DNA of 64,000 nt from Anopheles merus (Eukaryota; Arthropoda; Insecta; Diptera; Culicidae), in the NCBI RefSeq assembly GCF_017562075.2, contig NC_054082.1, positions 40,656,442 to 40,720,441 on the forward strand, written 5' to 3'. The notes beneath the pieces are model-generated. The model was not told the DNA's origin and did no database searches. It saw only the letters and a program-made list of their open reading frames with translations. Position 1 is the first letter of the stretch; each line of letters begins with the position of its first letter. The position numbers were made by a program, and so were the translations under genes. This document shows positions 49,101 to 59,200 of the stretch, piece after piece.

Positions 49101-51852
49101 ATTAGCTAGTCTAACAAGATTCGTCGTTTGTCATCTTTGCGAGTCGATTAGCTATTGATGAATCTCTTCTTTTGACACTAGCATCCGGTGAAACATTTCA
49201 TCCTCACTATCACTAGCTTCGTGGCACCTTCTGCAAACGCTTGCTGGGGTTTCTCACTGTCCCTTTGCATACTGATGCTACTCACTTCGACTTTCTTCTG
49301 TTCGAATCTCCTCTTAGGTTGGGCAACGCAGAGCGAAATATTCATTCTTATTGAGACACACCCAGCCAGACGGAGGGAGGACCAGAAGCTAATCTGCATT
49401 TAGCTTGCCCGACTTTATTACATTGACACAGGATAAAACTTTTGCACGGATGGGCGTCAGTCAGTGCCACCATTACCACGAAGGTCCGTTGCAAATTGAA
49501 AGCCATGCGCCGACCACGGTTGCGAGAAGGAAACGGCCATTACAGGCAGGCTGTGAAACATAATATACGCTACCTGCAAAGTCCCTCGGCGAATGTTTTG
49601 GAAAATGAACACCCCAAAAAATAATATTGATGTGCACAGTTGAACGTAGGGAGTGAGATACGGCTTTTTTCAATTTGTCCCAATGTCACCGCGGGGAAAA
49701 TAATAATAAAAGTATGATTGATCGGCACACTAAAAAGCACAAGAATGGGGACATGATTCGCAACATGGTTTACACTTTACTGGAGCATCTAGCCCGCTTG
49801 GAGCTTGTATGTAAATGTACACCGTAGAATTAATAGAGATATAGAGCGAGAGTGCTATCTTAATTCAAAATGATGTATTTTGCCATTTTAATGAAGCCAT
49901 TGTGCCATTCTATTCAATATTTTCGTAAGAATAATTAATGTCTTAGCTTCAAGAAAGAGGATTTTAAAGATTAAACATGAAGTAATATTTTTTAAAGTTT
50001 TTTTTTATTTATTTATTTATGTATTAAAGCTTCAAATTCAAATTTACATTTGGCTTGAAAATTATGTCTCTAACTCTGGTCTGTCTTACCCCGAGACCAA
50101 AATATTTATTCTATGAAACAGGGATGATCTAGCAATCGGGTGAATGGATGGGAAAACTCCCACCAGGCCAAATGGATGAGTATCGATTCGCCAACCGTAT
50201 CCACACTGTCACACTGGCTTGCCGTGGGTTCAAACAATAAATCACGAGAAAGCCAGACCAAATAGACTAAGCAGCTTTCGATAGACGAAGGTTGCAGAGC
50301 CAAAAACAAATAAGAATAAAAGAAACAGTGACATTCTTCAGAGTTAAAAGCTAATATTCTGGGCCGCATGCGTCCAAGCGTTTATGTTTATCTTTTTGTG
50401 TAACTATTACCTTAGAGAATTGTGTTAGCTCGTAATCATATCGTCAGCCCTTACCGCTTGAATGGGTCTGTCAGAGGGCAGAGGATAAGCTAAAAATGTT
50501 TAAATAATTTCGTGTAATGTCCAAGGCAGAGCATGATGATTTAAGTCGATCTAATTTATGGGTTAGTCGGTTTTTGGTTAGATATTGCAAGCTCTTCGTT
50601 GTTTATTCGTTTCTTTAAAAGCTAGGAAATAGCCAAAATTTAGGCGAAGGCAAATTTGTCTAGTGCGAAATTCAGTTGCCATCATATTGCATATAAACCC
50701 TAAAAACAATCCCTACAACTGTGGATTTCTATGGATTTCTGCGACTGTCGAATAGCAAAAAATAACCTACGAAATGTTGGAGAAGCGTTGTTAATTGAAA
50801 TATCTTCTGCCAAATGAGCTGCTTCCTACCATTTTCTCACACTTTACTTTCACACTCTGCTCACCCTTTTTCCAGTGGTTGCCGCGAACCAGAGCATGCG
50901 ATCGACCACCAACTTGCTGATCATCAACCTGGCAGCGGCTGACTTGCTGTTCGTCGTGTTCTGCGTGCCTTTCACTGCCGTCGACTACGTGTTGCCCGAG
51001 TGGCCCTTCGGAGAGTATTGGTGCAAGTTTGTACGTGACGTCGTATGCAAAAAGAAAGAAAGAAAAAACTCCCCAGCTCACTCATGGGCTCGTGGCAAAC
51101 TTCCAAACAGCTCCGTAGGGAAGCTGCAAGTCGCTTGCTAATGCCCCCATTTCTGCTCTCTTTTCGTTTCGACAGGTCCAGTACATGATCGTCGTCACGG
51201 CACATGCCAGCGCGTACACACTCGTCCTGATGTCGCTGGATCGGTTCCTGGCAGTGGTACATCCCATCACCAGTATGTCCATTCGTACCGAGCGAAATGC
51301 TTCACTGTAAGTGGATTCCTTAGCTGCTCGCTGGCACGTGGTTAATTTTCCTCGAACGAAAAGACGCAAACTCTCGCTGCATGCGATGTCTTTTTTGTTG
51401 TTGTTGTTGTTGTTGTACGGCCCTTCTGGCTCGTGCGATGGCTGGCTCGATTGATTTGCCTTGTCCACTTGAGGATGACAAATAGCCTCTTAGCTTGTAT
51501 GTTACAACTAGGCAAAATGAGGAATCGCTCATCATCGCTTTTAGTGGGGGGCGATACACGGTCCCCACGCTTAAACCCTCTACCGATCCGGTGTGATGAC
51601 AATCCGTTTTGATTCGACTCAGTTTATCGCTCGATGCTTAACTGAATCGATTTTTCTCTCTCCCTCTAACGCTCGGTCTACTTTTGCTTCTTTTTACTTC
51701 GCAGTGCTATTTGCTTGACGTGGTTTGTCATCCTAACGACGGCCATACCGGTGGCCATCTCGCACGGAGTGCTGTTCTATCCACGCCAGGGTGGCTATTA
51801 TACGGCATGCCTTTTTCTTCACAATGAAGGCTACAGCTTAGTTGCCTTTCAT
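40189..51852 (+). CDS. Allatostatin-A (galanin-like) receptor, rhodopsin-type GPCR, 5' part
   Basis: Class A GPCR for allatostatin-A-type peptides, a G-protein-coupled neuropeptide receptor of neurons and gut (family knowledge). Exons: 40189-40435, 50876-51030, 51176-51306, 51705-51852; phases 1, 0, 2, 0 agree. The first exon gives an extracellular N-terminus with three N-glycosylation sequons (NSS, NYT, NTS) and TM1 with GNGLVVL. The second gives TM2 (NLLIINLAAADLLF) and the ECL1 WPFGEYWCKF with the conserved Cys. The third gives TM3, ending in DRFLAV (DRY variant) and the strongly conserved MSIRTERN loop. The fourth gives TM4 and ECL2 (YPRQGGYYTACLF). No exon for the later helices lies within the window, so the gene continues past 64000. 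The first coding intron contains a Jockey element. Confidence 0.9.
40436..42118. other. Receptor intron 1, part upstream of the Jockey insertion
   Basis: AT-rich intronic DNA with no supported gene or recognised repeat. Confidence 0.5.
42107..42120. repeat. Target-site duplication, left copy
   Basis: GATAATGAAATTCA occurs here and again at 46637-46650, flanking the Jockey element. The last two bases (CA) may belong to the element. Confidence 0.9.
42118..42153 (+). promoter_or_regulatory. Internal TATA-less promoter (Inr + DPE) of the Jockey element
   Basis: TCATTC at 42118-42123 fits the initiator TCAKTY with the start A at 42120. GGACGTG begins at 42147, exactly +28, matching the downstream promoter element known from Drosophila jockey-type LINEs. 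This lets the element start transcription at its own first bases. Confidence 0.7.
42251..43747 (+). CDS. Jockey element ORF1: gag-like nucleic-acid-binding protein
   Basis: 498 residues, uninterrupted. The N-terminal 150 residues are Ser/Thr/Lys-rich and probably disordered. Residues about 160-300 form a conserved domain that usually precedes the zinc knuckles in Jockey and related elements (KAVIRGLP and YLVHLKRG segments). Three CCHC-type zinc knuckles follow: CGRCQGFGHGLRNC at about residue 313, CAICAENHLTDTC at about 333, and CTNCQGPHRANNVVC at about 355. The family's ORF1 protein binds element RNA and forms the ribonucleoprotein. The last codons overlap the ORF2 start in ATGGATAA (8 nt), so ORF2 is probably translated by termination-reinitiation. 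Confidence 0.9.
   Translation: MPATTRSQTREQCVSSDSSGSTSIEIPNRSKKTGLKESKRKRPSSSSSSSTCSLVTEYEVSTSDQSEMSTVEMDVDGFQPVLKKRSAKGAKTDISAPVAPASDANSATVTPRVASPVPSSSHDNHATPTTARTVTQTSQRKNAPVPLATGPLKEPKLPPIVVKTMHIATLKPALQSLNVNALYQLCGIGTKVFVQSKVQYDAVIQFLDDSRVEFFSHEIKQEKPFKAVIRGLPLMELEDVKTELVEHHQLQVLEIFRIKRRNEEEQPYHNQLYLVHLKRGSCTLAGLQSIRSVQSVIVRWEAYRNGSKGPVQCGRCQGFGHGLRNCRLKPRCAICAENHLTDTCPTKEQPTVMKCTNCQGPHRANNVVCPQRTKYVEICQQASSRSRNQTQRPVVRLTPAPLKSMQDFPQLRTIAPPSAHRSTARSTTASVTPPGFQYNLAQRLAAAQQSEPAPVEDESLYDAGTLMAIFKEMATKLKGCRSKHEQVAVLGELLIRYG
43740..46280 (+). CDS. Jockey element ORF2: AP-endonuclease and reverse transcriptase
   Basis: 846 residues. An APE-type endonuclease occupies residues 1-220, with TWNAHSV, the catalytic-glutamate motif VVETQL, GGDFNARH and the SDHFPV end. 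The reverse transcriptase spans about 410-720, with KAPGFDGL, LDVEKAFDNVWH, AGVPQGSILGPLLYTLY (about 635-650) and catalytic YADD (about 664-668). The protein nicks target DNA and primes cDNA synthesis from it. All catalytic motifs are present. The frame stops at 46278-46280, but a continuation rich in expected C-terminal residues runs in the -1 frame to a stop at 46370-46372, just after an A5 run. A one-base indel has probably removed about 30 terminal residues, so activity is doubtful. Confidence 0.9.
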   Translation: MDKLSVVTWNAHSVKNKLIPLCDFLHRRSIDIALVVETQLKPTVSFSIPDYVTHRLDRTGSTGGGVAIIIRRDITHTLLPHFNTTTIEAIGVQLSTNNGPLRIIAAYCPQQCNSVLATAFQKDLKSISCATTKSIVGGDFNARHGLWGNPRSNRNGNLLVEVAQLGFFTVEHPDQATHIPTRGNSSIIDIFLSNITITKPKVIDALNSDHFPVATEVDVDCPKISPYRRRNYQRANWDQFGTIVDRNIDSTEVASTSDIETAITNLEATIRMAERIAVPEVQVRESIIQLDNHTSLLIKTRNQLRRQHQRTGDLAKKYHAAVLSRVISARVEEIRNNNFGNKIAALSDNSKDLWKVQKILKKKPRPIPPLVSNTGTTLITAEQKANAISLQFASAHSLGDRISSPMESEVGSSFGQLQQTLPTAVEMSPVTVSEISYTLKRLKNFKAPGFDGLFNIVLKHLKVKALTLVSNILTRCLNLAYFPDAWKHAKVIPILKPGKDPTSPASYRAISLLSALGKLFEKIVYRRLRIVVDELNILPAEQFGFREGHSTTHQLLRFHNTLQCNKRASKSTAIVVLDVEKAFDNVWHDGLLHKMMRFGIPLHLTKLMQSYLSGRSYQVSLGSINSLTKDIPAGVPQGSILGPLLYTLYIADLPELPRSYQLYLYADDTAVTVKGRCLSQIRNTTQRCLDIIHKWMTTWKIALNEGKTQAMIAPHRWKEKLLNPTITVNMDGIPLTWENELKYLGLIIDKKLLFRSHTFNIVKKCAILTKNLYSLINRKSKLSFKNRLLIYKQVFVPTATYGICIWEKCAMMHKKRVQVTLNNVLRMITNAPPRTRLTYLHEITKT
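46622..46636 (+). repeat. (AAG)n 3' tail of the Jockey element
   Basis: Five AAG-type units immediately before the right target-site duplication mark the true 3' end, rather than the A-rich block near 46413. Confidence 0.85.
46637..46650. repeat. Target-site duplication, right copy
   Basis: GATAATGAAATTCA, identical to 42107-42120. Confidence 0.9.
46651..50875. other. Receptor intron 1, part downstream of the Jockey insertion
   Basis: Mixed-composition intronic DNA. No frame with convincing coding character was found. GC-balanced patches near 46900-47100, 47640-48250 and 49180-49560 could be regulatory. It ends at the acceptor CTTTTTCCAG before TM2. Confidence 0.5.
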
Positions 51853-54800
51853 GTAAGTAGATTCACACACATTGATGTTCTTTTTGCACCCATTTTATCA
51901 TCACTAGCACAACACATTTAATTACCTACTACCTAGGATGTTGCAGGCATCCTAATTGAATCCTTTCTATCCGTTGTTTGGCGTTGATTACCAATTACCA
52001 TCTCGAAAGCTGGTGCGTTGGTAAGCGTTTGCGTTTGTGATTTATCACATCATTTGCTATTGAGATATCAAGATCTGAAACGCATGATGAAATACTCGAA
52101 GACTGATTAAATGATCTGAAACCTGGATTTTTGCTGCTTCATTTTTTACGAAGTACAGTAACAGACGCAGTAACATATTCTGGAACGTGCGATAATGCAG
52201 TGAGCAGTGCCTTTCTTATAAATAAACAAACAAGCATACCATCCAGTTTCACGTGAAACACATAAATAGAAAATTACGCTTCCCATTTCTTGCTACCGCT
52301 CAATTTTGCATTGTTTTTTTCACACTCACCGCCCGCACACCGTTACTGCAAAGGTGAACAACACAACCTCCAGACGAGCTTCCGTTGTGTTCGCTCGCCA
52401 GGCGTAACAGTTTAATGGACACACAGTTTCCGCAATAATGCGCCTCCGCACCGTGCAAACCGTGGTAGCATTATACCCGCTTAGGTCAAGCGAAATCAGA
52501 CAGGAACGGAAGTAAAAGAAATCTGCAAAATATTCATAAAACCTTAGACCACCCTGGGGCTACTGCAATGGTTAGTAGCAAGTAACCATTGCGCCCTCGT
52601 GAGAGTGGCAAAGATGCAGACACAGACGGAATAAAAACCAATACAAATTCCGGACACAGCATTGCGAATGCGCTCCATTACACGCGAAGCCCATTCAGTA
52701 GTACGCAGCGGACCCAAGCGCCCGATGATGGGCGAAAGCTCGTGCTCGAATCGCCTCTCTGGGATGTTGCAGCAACGGGCGGCTCCACGACCATCGATAT
52801 AGGTACGCGGAATAGGTACGCCTCAGAGAAAATGAGAAAATAAACAATCCTCCGGCTCGTTGTTGGCGGCTAGTACAGGCTCCCATTGGTCGTCTATCTT
52901 TGGAAGAGCCAGAGGGTATTCATGGAATGCATCCAGTGCGTCCCTACGTATAGTCGCCACTTCTTTCGCCGTTCTACCGCACTCACGTTGCAAAACAAAC
53001 ATTGCATGTAAACAAATACATACGAAGCAAATATAGTACATCGTGTCGGTCCCCTTGGTTGGCGTTATGGCGAGCGTTCGTTGTAAAGTACTTCTTCTCT
53101 TAACAGCAGCGAGCTAAACATGCTTGGTACGCTTTGCACGGAGCAAGCACCGACACACTAGCTGGGTCCACACTCATTTAGAGCAGTTGAGAGACAGGGA
53201 ATATATGAAAAAAAAAATAAATGGAACCTGAAAAACATGAACCCATCTCCGAAGCTTTTCCCAGTTTGTGCGGCTGAACTTCACCTCGAAACGGACATTA
53301 AGCTGTGGGGCATGCTTAGTTACATCGCGTAACATGCTGTGGAAATGCGGAGGCAAACCAAAGCCGGTTAGTGGTTTCATGCTTCAGTTCGCTACATGCC
53401 GATTCTAATACTGCCGTCGAAGGAGCGCGTGTACGCTGTCTTCTCGATGGAACGAGCCATCTTTTCAAGCTCGAGCTATTTTTATCTTACTCCGGCGGAA
53501 AGAAAGCCATGTTTGCGACGAGAGTGAATGAAGGTTTAAACATGTACGTTCATGATCGATTAAATGCAAACCATTAAATTGTAAAACGGTTTAACATGTT
53601 TTGAAACGTATTGCATAAGGAGAAAGGTGGCTATTAAGCAGCCATGATCATAGTTGTGTGTGGCAAGCTGTAAAAACTCTTGTCGAAAACTTTTCTCACA
53701 CGGCTGTCTCCTCGTTGCCACGGATGTTTGATTAAATTAATGTAATAGTGATCAATATTCTACATCTTTTTGATTAAGATTTTATACAAATTGAAAAAAA
53801 CCCAACATTCTGCTCTGATGCAAACAGATTAGCAAAGCAAAGTGTTTTTACTCAGGGGCCACGTGTGTTTGGATCTGAAGCAACTCTGTTCCATAATATC
53901 TATTGAACGGAGAGGATAAAAAAAAGTTTCCAACATCAAGTAATGCTAAATAAATAGAATGTAGACAACATCAAAACCTACGCCCGAAAGTTCTCAAGCT
54001 GTGCAGATATTAAAAGCTTCATTTAGAAGAAAACAGAATGCTGCTCTAGTGCGTGGGCTGTGAAGATTTTCAAACATGTCCACCGTGCAAAGGAATCGTA
54101 TTACTTCATCATTCGACACACTCGCCGGGTTTGTTTTCTTTGATCTGCGAACAGCAGGAGCTATCGCAAATTCAAAACACTCTGCCATCGAGCACGGATA
54201 TCCGTTACACTGTTTGATCGTCAAATGGGTGTATGTGTGCTTTTTTTTCTTCCTCTACTCCACTCTACAAAACACAGCAGCTAGAATACATTGGCAGACG
54301 AACTGATCCTGCACGTGTCCCACTTAGATGCATCCGATTCATGTTTCTGGCATTTTCAATTCATAGCCGTCTTTCATAGTTGGTTGGGGTATCAAGATCG
54401 AACTCTTTTCTGTCGCTGTACACTGTACTGCTCATTGAAGACAAATTTCCCCATACTTGTATTGAACGAGTAGTTACAAAATAACGTTCCAACAGCATGC
54501 GGAACTTTATCAGAGTACATCCGCCATTCCTGGAACGCTTCGAAGCGCTCAGCACCACTCACGCTTTTGTATCGCAGTTTCATTATGCACGAGTATGGCA
54601 GCAAGTCGATGATTAATTTCTGGCAGTAAGAGCAAAGCCGCCGGCCCGTTCGGCCCACGGCTGCTCATTAAATTCCGCGCGAATCGCAAATCGATGATGC
54701 TCATCGTAGGCTTCCTTCACTCAAACCCTATTAAATGAAATTGGTTCGAATGCCTCGAACCTTGGAGCTGGGATTCCGAGCCGATTGCCATAGCTACGGG

Positions 54801-55350
54801 TCTAATAGGACCGCACCAAAACGGGCACGCTTTGAATGGTCACACAGAACGGTCCCAAAAACCGTACCTCATCCGTTCCAGAGCAGCACAGCACACTCGG
54901 TGCGCGAAGATACAAGCATCGTTAACACACTTCGTTGCATTTCCGATTGATTGGGTTCTTTCTCGATTTTATAGTTCCTTCATACCATACGCCCCTCGCC
55001 CACCGCAACAACCCTCAAAACCGTGCTCGTCCCGCCATTCCGGGTTTATGGTGGTCGGTCAGGTACGTTCGGATAAATTTAATCTAATGCAGAAGCGTTT
55101 CGCCAATCGCACAAATTGTTTGATGAGCATACACTTTTGCGGCCCTTGCCGTGCGCAAAACAGACGCAAGCAAATTTCCAAATCAATTTGCACATCTTCC
55201 AGCAAACCCATAATTTTATATTTCGAATTATGCAAAGAATACGGAGATAGACTGTGGCGTATAATTCCCGGGAAAAAGCTATTTGCGTCAACCATTCGAC
55301 TGTAATCACCGAAACGGGTTTCGGGCTTCAGCATCGCACTAGAGCAATAG

Positions 55351-55400
55351 CACCATGGACAGCAGCAGCAGCAGCAGCAGTAGCAGCAACGGCGGCAACA
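55351..55400. repeat. (CAG)n-type trinucleotide run
   Basis: Imperfect CAG/CGG/CAA triplets in non-coding sequence; the surrounding open frame lacks other coding signs. Confidence 0.8.
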
Positions 55401-56019
55401 ACAGAACCAAATAGAAAAACATTCAAAAACCTCATAAAATTACATCACACAGCACATTACGGCAATTGGTGCGTGAAATTTTGTGCCAATAAAACTTCCA
55501 TAAACTGGCGTAGCGGGAGCACTCCCGCAGAAGGACTTCCGAAAGACAAACCCCTGCCCGTGTTGGTTGCGAGTAAAAACCACTCACTTGTGGATTCCTC
55601 ACTCATCCTTCCCAGCAGGCTGGCCCATACCGCACGTCTCACGATTGCACTCTCGTTTGCGCTAGTCGGAGGGATGCCGGATGCCAACAGCGAACAGGCA
55701 ACAAACTAAAGAGTAGCGAGAATAAAATTCCGTACAAAACAGGCCCACACACTTCACAGGAATTTGATGAAGAATATTTTTACATAATCAAAAGCAATGA
55801 TGCATAGCGTCGAGAATGTGGGACCAGCTATTAGGCTGTTTCTTGTGAAGAATGGAAATAGGAAAGGCTTAGTGGTAATTTTCAACAGTCTTACGTCGAA
55901 AAAGTTTCGATCGCGTAATCGAGAAGGAATAATAACTCTTAATGGAAGCTGTGTTTAAGATTTACGAACAGAAATTTTGGAAGAGGGAATGAATATTTTT
56001 CATTGTAAAAAGCAATCTT

Positions 56020-56225
56020 CTTCTTCTGCTTTGGCGCAACAACCGTTGTCAGTCAAGCCCTGCCTGTACCACTAGTGAGTCAAGGCCTGTCTGTACTACT
56101 AGTGAGCATTGGGCTTTCAGTGACTTACTAATGATTACACATAGCAGGATAGTCAGTCCTAAGTATGGGGGCCACGACTCATACGATTCGGCGCTTGTAA
56201 CCCATGACGGGCATGCGGTTAATTC
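56020..56225. repeat. SINE-like dispersed repeat, copy 2
   Basis: Begins with a TTC-type short run, then GGCGCAACAACCG and CCTGCCTGTACCACTA. It continues through CAGGATAGTCAGTCCTA to CCATGACGGGCATG. The second half matches the copy near 37225-37325, and the first 40 bp resemble the reversed 3' end of the RTE-like element at 14939. It is probably a short non-autonomous element in reverse orientation. Confidence 0.6.
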
Positions 56226-59200
56226 GTACGCGTTGAAGACTGTACCACCAGCGAGTTCTGTATGTAGTGTTTTTACTACCTTAATGCCTTTAGAGCACTG
56301 TAAATTCTCAAATGATTCGATGTAAGGTCATTGCCATTCTGCAAACAAATTTTTCGGAGCGGATTATTTGATCGTACTTCTTCAAAAACGCGATATTGTA
56401 CCGTTTCAATTTCCATTGACTGTCTCGTTTGATGCGATATGCTCGGTCGTGAGGTTAGTTTTCTATCACAATGCCAGAAAAAAAGGTTGAAGCCAATGAA
56501 CCATACGCTCTTCAACAATTTAAGTCGACCAATGACTGCCATGCCCAAATGTTCAACTCGAGAAAATTCTGAAAAAGGGTCAACCTGTCGAATCCGATCT
56601 TCTAAAAGTACCCAACAAATTGTGAAGAGCTGTAATTCAACAACAATAGACAAAAAAATACATTAAAAAAAAAACAAAACATTTTAACAGGAATTAAAAA
56701 AAACTTGACGAAATAACGTTAAAATTGTAACAATAAAAATATCCTCGACGTTGCATACTAACTTGAGCAAGAAAGATACCATTGACTCATCCATTCAGTT
56801 ATGCGTTATTTTCCTGTAAGTCTCAAAACATTACATCCACAATCTGAGAAGCGAAGAGAACGAAAGACACGCTGACAAACGTACGAGTGCAATGAGTTGT
56901 AAATTTATTCACTAACAATTTAAGTGTGCGATTCGCGTGTGCTCGTACGGTACACCTGCATCTCGAGCATTCAACCAGCTTCCACGTCGCATTCGAAATG
57001 TTTGCCACGTTTCAAGGAATGCCAATCATTTGGTACGAATAAGCGACAGGAACATGATCCATTGAATGCGGGAAAATAAAGAACAACAAAGTAGCGTACC
57101 ATTGTACTGAGCTTTGGCAAAGAGTTTGAACCAAAGGCGAATGGTAATTTGTGCATCTGGTGGATAGCATCTTGCTAAAAAAAATGGCTACCATTCTTAT
57201 GTATTTGTAAGGAAGTTTTTGTTTAAAAAAACTTGAAAAAAGACAAAAAATACATACATTGTGTAATAGGATTGTCGAACAGTAAGTTGGTGGATGTTAC
57301 ACTTCTTTGTGTGAGAAAAACAAAACACCTGAATTGATGAATTTAATCTCACAAGCAATCATCAGTTTGATGCACACTGTACACTGAATTAGAAGCACAA
57401 TTCCCAGCGCCGTGCAATTCCAACAACCAATTGAATAATAAACCATGCATTTCGCAAAACACAATCACAATACGCGAAACGTTCGTCACAAGTATATTAA
57501 ACCCACGTTCCGTCGCAGCTCCTTCATGTTGAGAATGTTTACCCACGCGCACAAACTTTGTATCGTAAGCACCATTATTCTGCACACTTTGTATCGGGAT
57601 GCAATAAAAAAAGTGGAATCAAACACGGCCCTGTACCCTTAGTTTACGACCCACTTCCGTCGAGCGGGCGGGACACTGGTCGGAACCTTAACACTTTTTC
57701 ACGCTTAACAAAAAAGGGTTGCCTAATCCTCTTTCCATTGGCCGCCGGCTGCAAAATCTTGTGCCAAAGCTCCAAACGGCCCCTAGGGTTGGTTTATAGC
57801 GGCGAACGTTTAATGTGAAATTTATGCTGCCGCCCCCTTCCGGTCATTGCAAAATTCCAGCTTAGCGTAAAAACAGGCCTTTGCCGGAAACGTTATTTTT
57901 TGCATGATTCCGTTGTCGCTTCATAACGCGCCCGGAAGGCGAATGATTATTCACAAAACATCTAATGAATTGTGCGATGCTATTCGTGGCAATTTACGTT
58001 CGCGGCTTATGAATCATAACGTCTACCAAGTATTTGTTCTATACTTTCTACAGGGCGATACAATAAACAACAAATCAGTTCCGTAGGAGTGGTAACAATA
58101 ATTTCAAAATATTTATGCTTACACATCTATTTTAATTAGTCGCCTGCCCAATTAAGTAGCAAACCTTCGGGGCGAGTACCGGCTTCGAACGACGAAATCC
58201 GTTCGACGCTCATGAGAGAATGAGAATCATGAGATACAACTGTCAATAATTTAAAGACGTTTATATCTACGATTCAAGGATGGTAAAGTTTTGAATTTTG
58301 ATCTTTTTTGCCGTTGGTATTGGATTTCATTCGTTACATCATTATTGGATGATTTGTTATCAATTATAAGGCAGCTTTACTCACTTTCTTGAAATTTTAA
58401 ATGAACTTAGTTCAAATTTAGGAGGGACGACCGGATTGGATTTACTTTATAAAAATGTATAAAAATACTGATTGATTTTATTTTAAAGAGTTATAAACGT
58501 TATTTACATGGTGAAAATGTTTAGCAATATTTTTCTATAAAGTTTTCAGCAGTGTAACAAATTAATGCGAAAAACATTAATCTTTATATATATTATTATG
58601 TTATTGCATAATACTTTATGTACTTTCTATTTGTAGGTATATAATATAATATAATATTATATATATAGATCACAAAACATTTTCAAAATGTTACATACCT
58701 CTAAGTTCAATTTACTTCAATCATTTAAAGCAAAATTTAAAGCAAAACGTTACATTGAAAACAACATTCGTTTCAAATCCGCAGCGCAAAACCTCGCGGA
58801 TTTCTCCCCATACAAACGGGAACGTTCGTCCCCGGCAGGTAGAACTCATTCTTTCACGCGCTTCTTACGGTCTCTCAATGGTACGTTATTTTAAAACTGA
58901 GCGCCAAGTGAGCGCCTTCTGACAACCGCGGCGAACGGATCTCGTCGTTCGAAGCCCATAGTCGCCCCGCTTATCACTCTACTATCCACAACCCCACTGG
59001 CAAGCGTCGAGCGTACCAGCTTGCCATCCCAGCCATGTTGAAGTACACTAAAGCGACCCCAGCAGTACCGACGGTGCAAGGCAACAACACTATTTCCCTC
59101 CTTTTTAAAGTTCGCTCGGTTTGGTAAAGTCACCCTAACCAATACGGTCGCTGTCGTCGTTCCTCAGGGACGGGAGCCAAAAACTTTGCCATAAAATCAG

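Noticed and set aside
54740..54775. GGTTCGAAT-like tRNA B-box
   Set aside because: No A box, acceptor stem or anticodon arm could be fitted around it.
54832..55709. Overlapping + strand frames of 150-157 codons
   Set aside because: Mixed composition with a CAG run, no conserved motif, no splice logic; consistent with chance.
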